Positions 3,886-8,431 of a stretch of 8,431 nt of DNA are shown here, piece after piece. The notes below the pieces were generated by a model. That model was not told the DNA's origin. It saw only the letters and a list, made by a program, of their open reading frames with translations, and made no database searches. The DNA is taken from assembly GCA_905213325.1 (NCBI GenBank), contig CAJMHW010000051.1, positions 1-8,431 of the forward strand. The letters run 5' to 3'. Made by a program: the position numbers and the translations under genes. Each line of letters opens with the position of its first letter. The first letter of the stretch is position 1. Source of the DNA: Collinsella aerofaciens. GTDB lineage: Bacteria; Actinomycetota; Coriobacteriia; Coriobacteriales; Coriobacteriaceae.

Positions 3886-5757
3886 ATGATTGAGCTGCTC
3901 AGGCGTTTTGGTGGTAAGTTTCGCCGGTATATGGTGATCGGCCCTGCGTGTAAGCTGATCGAAGTGATCTTTGACCTGCTGACGCCGCTGGTGATTGCCC
4001 AGATGATCGATAAGGGCATTGGGGCGCACGACGTGAACGCCGTTATCCACTACGGCATGGTGCTCGCCGCCATGGCTGTGATCGGCATCTCGTTTACGCT
4101 CGTCTGCCAAAAGATGGCGGCGCTCACCTCGCAGGGCATGGGCACCGATATCCGCGGTGCGCTCTACCAGCACATCAACAAGTTGAGCTATGCCGAACTC
4201 GACCGCTTTGGCACGCCGTCGCTTATCACCCGCATCACCAACGACGTCAACCAGGTGCAGCTTGCCGTGGCGCTGGGCGTGCGCATGCTCATCCGCTGGC
4301 CCTTCTTGGCGGTGGGCTCTATGTGCGCGGCCCTCGCCATCGACCTTAAGCTCGGCATGATCTTTTTGATTTGCACGCCCGCCATTGGCCTGGTGTTTTG
4401 GTTTGTCATGGCGCGCTGCATTCCGTACTACAAGCAGCTGCAGGCAAAGCTCGACCGCATCGCGCTCATTTGCCGCGAGGGGCTTTCGGGCGCCCGCGTG
4501 GTTCGCGCCTTTGTACGCGAAGATCACGAGCGCGAGCGCTTTGCCCAAGCCGCCGATGACCAGGCCAATACCGCCATCGCGGTGGGCAAGCTCTCGTCAA
4601 TCCTTAATCCCGTCACGTTTTTGGTGATGAACCTGGGCGTGTGCGCCATCCTGTGGGTGGGCGGCATCCAGGTCAACGTGGGCGAGCTTACGCAAGGCCA
4701 GGTCATGGCGTTTGTGAACTACATGACGCAGACCCTGACCTCCATCGTATACGTCGCCAACCTGGTCGTGGTCTTTACCAAGGCGAGCGCGAGTGCTTCG
4801 CGTATCAATGAGGTGCTTAACTGCGCGCCGAGTATCACCGACGAAGGCAACGAGCCGGTCGCGCTGCCCGAGCCGAACGCGGCGGACGATGCCGCTTCGG
4901 TTCCCGCGCTGAGCTTGAGCCATGCGAGCTTCTCCTTTGGCGCGGGCGCGGCCAACGCCGTCGACGATGTGACCCTGGAGCTGCCGCTGGGCAAAACACT
5001 CGGCATCATCGGCGGTACGGGCAGCGGTAAGTCGACGCTCGTCTCGCTCATTCCGCGCCTGTACGACGCGGGCGTCGGCAGCGTAAGCGTAATGGGTACC
5101 GACGTGCGCACTTGGCCGCTCGACCAGCTGCGCCATGTGGTCGCGACCGTCCCGCAGCGCGCGTCGCTCGTGAGCGGTACGATCCGCAGCAACCTGACCT
5201 GGCGTGACGAGTCGGCAACCGACGAGGAGCTCTGGGCGGCGCTCGACATGGCGCAGGCGAGCGAGTTCGTGCGCAACAAGCCGCAGGGGCTCGATGTCCC
5301 GGTCGAGGCGGGCGGTAAGAACTTCAGCGGTGGCCAACGCCAGCGCCTGACCATCGCGCGCGCCCTGGTGGGCTCGCCTCAGATATTGATCATGGACGAT
5401 TCTGCCTCGGCGCTCGACTTTAAGACCGACGCGGCGCTTCGCCATGCCATTCGCGAGCGCAGCATGCGCGGCGCTGCCGAGGGCGGGTTGCCGCTGACGA
5501 CCGTCATCGTGAGCCAGCGCGTCTCGACCGTGCGCGATGCCGACATGATTTGCGTACTCGACCACGGCTCGGTTGCGGGCCTGGGCACGCATGACGTGCT
5601 GTACGCGACCTGCCAGCTCTATCGCGAGATCTGCCAGTCGCAGCTGCGCCGCGAGGAGCTCGAGGGCCAGCAGGGGAGTGCGGCGCCCACGTCCGTCCCA
5701 AGTCCCGCGTCCGCCCCGGCTGCCCCGGCATCCACTTGCGCAAAGGAGGGCTGCTAA
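3886..5757 (+). CDS. Heterodimeric ABC exporter, degenerate-site subunit (membrane + ATPase half-transporter)
   Basis: One half of an ATP-driven type IV exporter in the cytoplasmic membrane; the substrate (drug, lipid or peptide) cannot be read from sequence. ATG 3886 (623 residues) is chosen because AGGGAG at 3871-3876 lies nine bases upstream; TTG 3853 and GTG 3859 lack a good site. Six membrane segments lie in about residues 15-310. The ATPase domain has Walker A GGTGSGKST (376-384, K382), signature FSGGQ (480-484) and Walker B ILIMDD (D504). Asp505 replaces the catalytic Glu, and Gln544 (SQR) replaces the switch His. These changes mark the non-catalytic partner of TM287/288- or BmrCD-like heterodimers, while its intact signature completes the active site of the partner. 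The tail after about residue 597 is Ala/Pro/Ser-rich. The stop directly abuts the next gene's ATG, which indicates co-transcription. Confidence 0.93.
   Translation: MIELLRRFGGKFRRYMVIGPACKLIEVIFDLLTPLVIAQMIDKGIGAHDVNAVIHYGMVLAAMAVIGISFTLVCQKMAALTSQGMGTDIRGALYQHINKLSYAELDRFGTPSLITRITNDVNQVQLAVALGVRMLIRWPFLAVGSMCAALAIDLKLGMIFLICTPAIGLVFWFVMARCIPYYKQLQAKLDRIALICREGLSGARVVRAFVREDHERERFAQAADDQANTAIAVGKLSSILNPVTFLVMNLGVCAILWVGGIQVNVGELTQGQVMAFVNYMTQTLTSIVYVANLVVVFTKASASASRINEVLNCAPSITDEGNEPVALPEPNAADDAASVPALSLSHASFSFGAGAANAVDDVTLELPLGKTLGIIGGTGSGKSTLVSLIPRLYDAGVGSVSVMGTDVRTWPLDQLRHVVATVPQRASLVSGTIRSNLTWRDESATDEELWAALDMAQASEFVRNKPQGLDVPVEAGGKNFSGGQRQRLTIARALVGSPQILIMDDSASALDFKTDAALRHAIRERSMRGAAEGGLPLTTVIVSQRVSTVRDADMICVLDHGSVAGLGTHDVLYATCQLYREICQSQLRREELEGQQGSAAPTSVPSPASAPAAPASTCAKEGC
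5742..5749 (+). promoter_or_regulatory. Strong ribosome binding site for the second ABC gene
   Basis: AAAGGAGG inside the last codons of the first ABC gene lies eight bases before ATG 5758. It supports that start over ATG 5794. Together with the directly adjoining stop and start codons, it suggests coupled, roughly equimolar synthesis of the two subunits. Confidence 0.75.
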
Positions 5758-7617
5758 ATGAATCCGTACACTTCCTCCGGTTCGGTCGCCACGATGACGG
5801 CCAACGTGTCCGGTAACGATAACCTCAACGACCTGGGCGACGGTCCGCGCCAGCCCGGCGATCCCGAGCGCTATCCCGTGGGTGCGGTGACCCGCCGCCT
5901 GCTGGGCTATGTTCGCCCGCATCGCATTTCGTTTGTAGCGTCGTTTGTGAGTGCCGCCGTCTCGGTGATCTTGCAACTCTATACGCCCATTCTCATCGGC
6001 GAGGGCATCGACCTTATCGTCGCCGCCGGGCAGGTGGACTTCGACGCGCTGCTGCCGCTTGTTACCAAACTCGCGCTCGTCGTGGTGGGGGCCGCGGCCT
6101 TCCAGTGGCTACAGGGCTATTGCGTTAACCGCCTGTCCTACGAGACGGTGCGTGACATGCGCGTGGAGGCGAGCGATAAGCTCAGCCGTATGCCGCTCAG
6201 CTTTATCGACAGCCATGCCCACGGCGACCTTATGAGCCGCGTGGTCAACGACGTCGATCAGGTGGGCGACGGTCTGCTGCAGGGCTTTACCCAGCTCTTT
6301 ACCGGTGTTATCACCATCGTTGGCACGCTCGCGTTTATGCTCTCCATCAACCTGACCATGACGCTCGTAGTGGTGCTCGTCACGCCGCTCTCCATCTTTG
6401 CGGCCAGCGCCATCGCCAAACTCTCCAACAAGAGCTTTACGGCGCAGCAGCGTATTCAGGGTCAGCTTGGCGGCCATATCGAGGAGTACGTGGGCGAGCA
6501 GAAGCTTGTCGACGCCTTTGCCTATGGCTCGAACGCTCAGCAACGCTTCGATGCCCTCAATGCCGAGCTCTACACCGCGGGCGAGCGCGCGCAGTTTATG
6601 GGTTCGCTCTCCAACCCCGGCACGCGCTTTATCAACAACATCATCTATGCCGTGGTCGCCGTGATCGGCTGCGTGGGCGTGATCACGGGCGTGCCTGCGG
6701 CGCTTACGGTGGGCGGCGTTCAAATCTTTCTGTCTTATGCCAACCAATACACCAAGCCGTTCAACGAGGTCACCAACGTCATTACGCAGATCCAGACCGC
6801 GTACGCCTCGGCGCGCCGCATGTTTGCGCTGCTCGATGCGCGCGAGCAGGAGCCCGACGCGGAGGATGCCGTGGAACTTGCCGTCCCGCAGGGCGAGGTG
6901 ACCTTTGAGCATGTGGACTTTAGCTACGTGCCCGACCGCAAACTGCTGCAGGATATCTGCATCGAGGCTAAGCTCGGCATGCGCTTTGCCCTGGTCGGCC
7001 CCACGGGCTGCGGCAAGACGACGCTCATCAATTTGCTACTGCGTTTTTACGATATCGATGCCGGTCGCATTGCGGTCGATGGCCGTTCCTCGCGTGACTA
7101 CACGCGCGCAAGCCTGCGCCGCGCCTTTGGCATGGTGCTGCAGGATACGTGGCTGTTCGAGGGCACGGTGGCGGACAACATCGCTTACGGTTGCCCAGGA
7201 GCTACGCGCGAGCAGGTTGTCGAAGCCGCCAAGCGCGCGCACGCGCACAAGTTTATCGTGCAGTTGCCAGGCGGCTACGATACGGTCATCGGCGAGGACG
7301 GCGGCACGTTTAGCCAGGGTCAAAAACAGCTGCTGTGCATCGCGCGCGTCATGCTCACCGACCCAGCTATCTTGCTGCTGGACGAGGCGACCTCGAGTAT
7401 CGATACCCGCACCGAGCTGCAGGTGCAGGCGGCATTCGACGAGCTCATGGCCGGTCGCATAAGTTTTGTCGTGGCGCACCGCCTGTCGACGATCCGCAAC
7501 GCCGACTGCATTCTGGTCATGCGCGACGGTCAGATTATCGAGCGCGGCACGCACGACGAGCTGCTAGCGGCAGGCGGCTTCTACGCCGAACTCTACCGCA
7601 GCCAGTTTGCCCAGTAA
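5758..7617 (+). CDS. Heterodimeric ABC exporter, catalytic-site subunit (membrane + ATPase half-transporter)
   Basis: Partner half-transporter of 619 residues. A polar N-terminal extension of about 45 residues precedes six predicted membrane segments (about 58-345). The ATPase domain carries Walker A GPTGCGKTT (414-422, K420), Q-loop GMVLQDTWLF, Walker B ILLLDE with Asp542 and catalytic Glu543, and switch His574 (AHR). Its signature is FSQGQ (518-522), where Gln replaces the first Gly of the usual SGGQ. So its own Walker motifs are intact but its signature is altered, the exact complement of the first subunit: one competent and one degenerate ATP site per heterodimer. This arrangement is established for TM287/288-like exporters. 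The start is fixed by the strong ribosome binding site, with zero bases between the upstream stop and this ATG. No clear terminator hairpin follows in 7618-7657. Multidrug or lipid export is the usual guess; the substrate is unknown. Confidence 0.94.
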   Translation: MNPYTSSGSVATMTANVSGNDNLNDLGDGPRQPGDPERYPVGAVTRRLLGYVRPHRISFVASFVSAAVSVILQLYTPILIGEGIDLIVAAGQVDFDALLPLVTKLALVVVGAAAFQWLQGYCVNRLSYETVRDMRVEASDKLSRMPLSFIDSHAHGDLMSRVVNDVDQVGDGLLQGFTQLFTGVITIVGTLAFMLSINLTMTLVVVLVTPLSIFAASAIAKLSNKSFTAQQRIQGQLGGHIEEYVGEQKLVDAFAYGSNAQQRFDALNAELYTAGERAQFMGSLSNPGTRFINNIIYAVVAVIGCVGVITGVPAALTVGGVQIFLSYANQYTKPFNEVTNVITQIQTAYASARRMFALLDAREQEPDAEDAVELAVPQGEVTFEHVDFSYVPDRKLLQDICIEAKLGMRFALVGPTGCGKTTLINLLLRFYDIDAGRIAVDGRSSRDYTRASLRRAFGMVLQDTWLFEGTVADNIAYGCPGATREQVVEAAKRAHAHKFIVQLPGGYDTVIGEDGGTFSQGQKQLLCIARVMLTDPAILLLDEATSSIDTRTELQVQAAFDELMAGRISFVVAHRLSTIRNADCILVMRDGQIIERGTHDELLAAGGFYAELYRSQFAQ

Positions 7618-7645
7618 GCAAGACCGTGGGGCAAATTAATCAATC

Positions 7646-7669
7646 GACAGACGGTGGTTTACATCTGTC
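7646..7669. promoter_or_regulatory. Inverted repeat over the -35 region of the flavodoxin-like gene
   Basis: GACAGA (7646-7651) and TCTGTC (7664-7669) are perfect inverted repeats with a 12-base spacer. They bracket the -35 box TTTACA (7658-7663), a position where a bound dimeric regulator would block RNA polymerase. A possible operator; short arms make chance plausible. Confidence 0.3.
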
Positions 7670-7685
7670 ACGTAAGTACTAAGAT
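7658..7685 (+). promoter_or_regulatory. Promoter of the flavodoxin-like gene
   Basis: TTTACA (7658-7663, five of six consensus bases) and TAAGAT (7680-7685) are 16 bases apart. The -10 box is identical to that of ffs. The start near 7692 leaves a leader of about 50 bases, so this gene can be expressed apart from the ABC operon. Confidence 0.55.
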
Positions 7686-7744
7686 ATTCATCTAATAAAT
7701 TGCATTAGTGGCTTTAGTTTTGGGGGAAACGAGGCAACGTGACT

Positions 7745-8296
7745 ATGACGTGCTCTTTGGTGGTTAACAGCAAGAGCGGTAATACCAGGATGGTTTCGGG
7801 CGCGATCAAGCGCGCTCTGCAGGCTGCGGGTGTTGAGTTTGTCCATGCCGCGGCGTTGAGCGACGATGCGGATGCAGATCAGGTTGCGCTCGAGGCGCAG
7901 GGCGCCTGCGCGGCCGACACGGTGCTCGTCGGTTTTTGGTGCGACAAGGGCGCGTGCACGCCTTCGGTCGCGACGTTGCTCTCCGCCTTGCACGGCAAGC
8001 GCGTCTTCCTGTTTGGCACCTGCGGTTTTGGCGCCGACCAGAGTTATTACCAGCAGATTATCGACCGCGTAACTTCCAATTTGGCTGGGGATGCCGAGCT
8101 TGTAGGCTGGGCGATGTGCCAGGGCAAAATGGGCCCCGCGGTCAAGCAACGCTACGAGGCAATGCTTGAGCAAGATCCCGACAACGCCCGATTTAAGATG
8201 CTGCTCGATAACTGGGTCGCCGCAAAGGATCACCCCACCAAGGAAGATCTGGACAACATGGCTGCAGCCGCCAAAAAGGCCGTGCTGGGGGAGTAG
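7745..8296 (+). CDS. Flavodoxin-fold protein (PF12641/Flavodoxin_3-like)
   Basis: A small cytoplasmic FMN-binding electron carrier or oxidoreductase component of 183 residues. Seen: beta-strand 1 and the FMN phosphate loop SLVVNSKSGNT (residues 4-14), then VGFWCDKG (62-69), KRVFLFGTCGFG (about 85-96) and VGWAMCQGKMGPAV (about 120-133). This order matches the flavodoxin-like family with GFW-DKG, alFGT and CQGK blocks; the BilS flavodoxins of bilirubin-reducing gut bacteria are among its relatives, but no bilR-type reductase is here, so no such role is claimed. Cysteines at 66, 71, 93 and 125 lie near the predicted flavin face. ATG 7745 is chosen: GAGG (7731-7734) is ten bases upstream, whereas GTG 7739 would be only four bases from it. 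It has its own promoter, 127 bases after the ABC operon. The redox partner is unknown. Confidence 0.85.
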   Translation: MTCSLVVNSKSGNTRMVSGAIKRALQAAGVEFVHAAALSDDADADQVALEAQGACAADTVLVGFWCDKGACTPSVATLLSALHGKRVFLFGTCGFGADQSYYQQIIDRVTSNLAGDAELVGWAMCQGKMGPAVKQRYEAMLEQDPDNARFKMLLDNWVAAKDHPTKEDLDNMAAAAKKAVLGE

Positions 8297-8384
8297 CTCC
8301 CATCGCTGACGGCGGTCGGTCCATCTTTCTAAATGAAACGTCCTCCCGGGCGTCGGGGCACGAAGTTCCCTGCTCTACAGTCCT

Positions 8385-8423
8385 GCGCAAGACGAAGGCC
8401 ACATTAAGTGGCCTTCTTTGCGT
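8385..8423. terminator. Terminator-like hairpin after the flavodoxin-like gene
   Basis: GAAGGCCAC (8394-8402) pairs perfectly with 8408-8416 around a five-base loop. A flanking GCGCAA (about 8384-8389) can pair with TTGCG (8418-8422) beyond small bulges. Only three T follow on the plus strand, so termination may be weak or may serve a convergent gene beyond the window. It lies about 100 bases after the stop at 8296. Confidence 0.55.
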
Positions 8424-8431
8424 GCGGAACT

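Noticed and set aside
4597..5976. Minus-strand 459-residue open frame across both ABC genes
   Set aside because: Long only because of GC-rich third positions in the sense genes; it runs across the junction of two well-defined genes and has Arg/Ala/His-rich composition without domains.
8297..8393. tRNA, riboswitch or known RNA after the flavodoxin-like gene
   Set aside because: No cloverleaf, T-loop or known riboswitch core was found by eye.
8193..8402. Minus-strand 69-residue open frame at the right end
   Set aside because: It overlaps the 3' end of the flavodoxin-like gene, crosses the hairpin region and has no recognisable domain.

Overview
The window looks like chromosomal DNA of a high-GC Gram-positive actinobacterium, most likely Coriobacteriia and plausibly a gut Collinsella-type organism. 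That assignment is an inference from GC-rich codon use, LANTG-type sortase signals and the gene types; no marker gene here proves it. About 890 bp (457-1347) hold no convincing protein gene.

Layout from left to right. (1) 1-456: the C-terminal part of a glycerate kinase on the plus strand; its frame breaks close to the left edge. (2) 457-850: non-coding DNA packed with three long inverted repeats. (3) 854-1012: the SRP 4.5S RNA gene (ffs) with a good promoter, followed at 1026-1120 by a 27-bp-stem inverted repeat. (4) 1161-3778: a tandem duplication of about 1.3 kb. Each unit carries a minus-strand gene for a secreted coiled-coil protein with a C-terminal LANTG cell-wall sorting signal, plus its own promoter region and 17-bp-stem terminator. 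The ends of the two genes are nearly or completely identical, while the extracellular coiled-coil core has diverged. (5) 3886-7617: a plus-strand operon of two adjacent half-transporters that form a textbook heterodimeric ABC exporter with one degenerate ATP site. (6) 7745-8296: a flavodoxin-fold protein (PF12641-like) with its own promoter. (7) 8297-8431: a structured, non-coding tail with a terminator-like hairpin.

The ABC genes act together as one membrane pump. The surface-protein pair is transcribed divergently from the pump; the shared intergenic region 3673-3885 holds both sets of control signals and a nine-C tract. The flavodoxin-like gene follows the pump but looks separately transcribed. 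No sortase, transposase, CRISPR, tRNA or phage gene was seen. The most interesting part is the surface-protein pair: a 246-bp block of perfect identity, silent sites included, next to strongly diverged coiled-coil cores. This suggests recent homogenisation or cassette-like diversification of a surface antigen.
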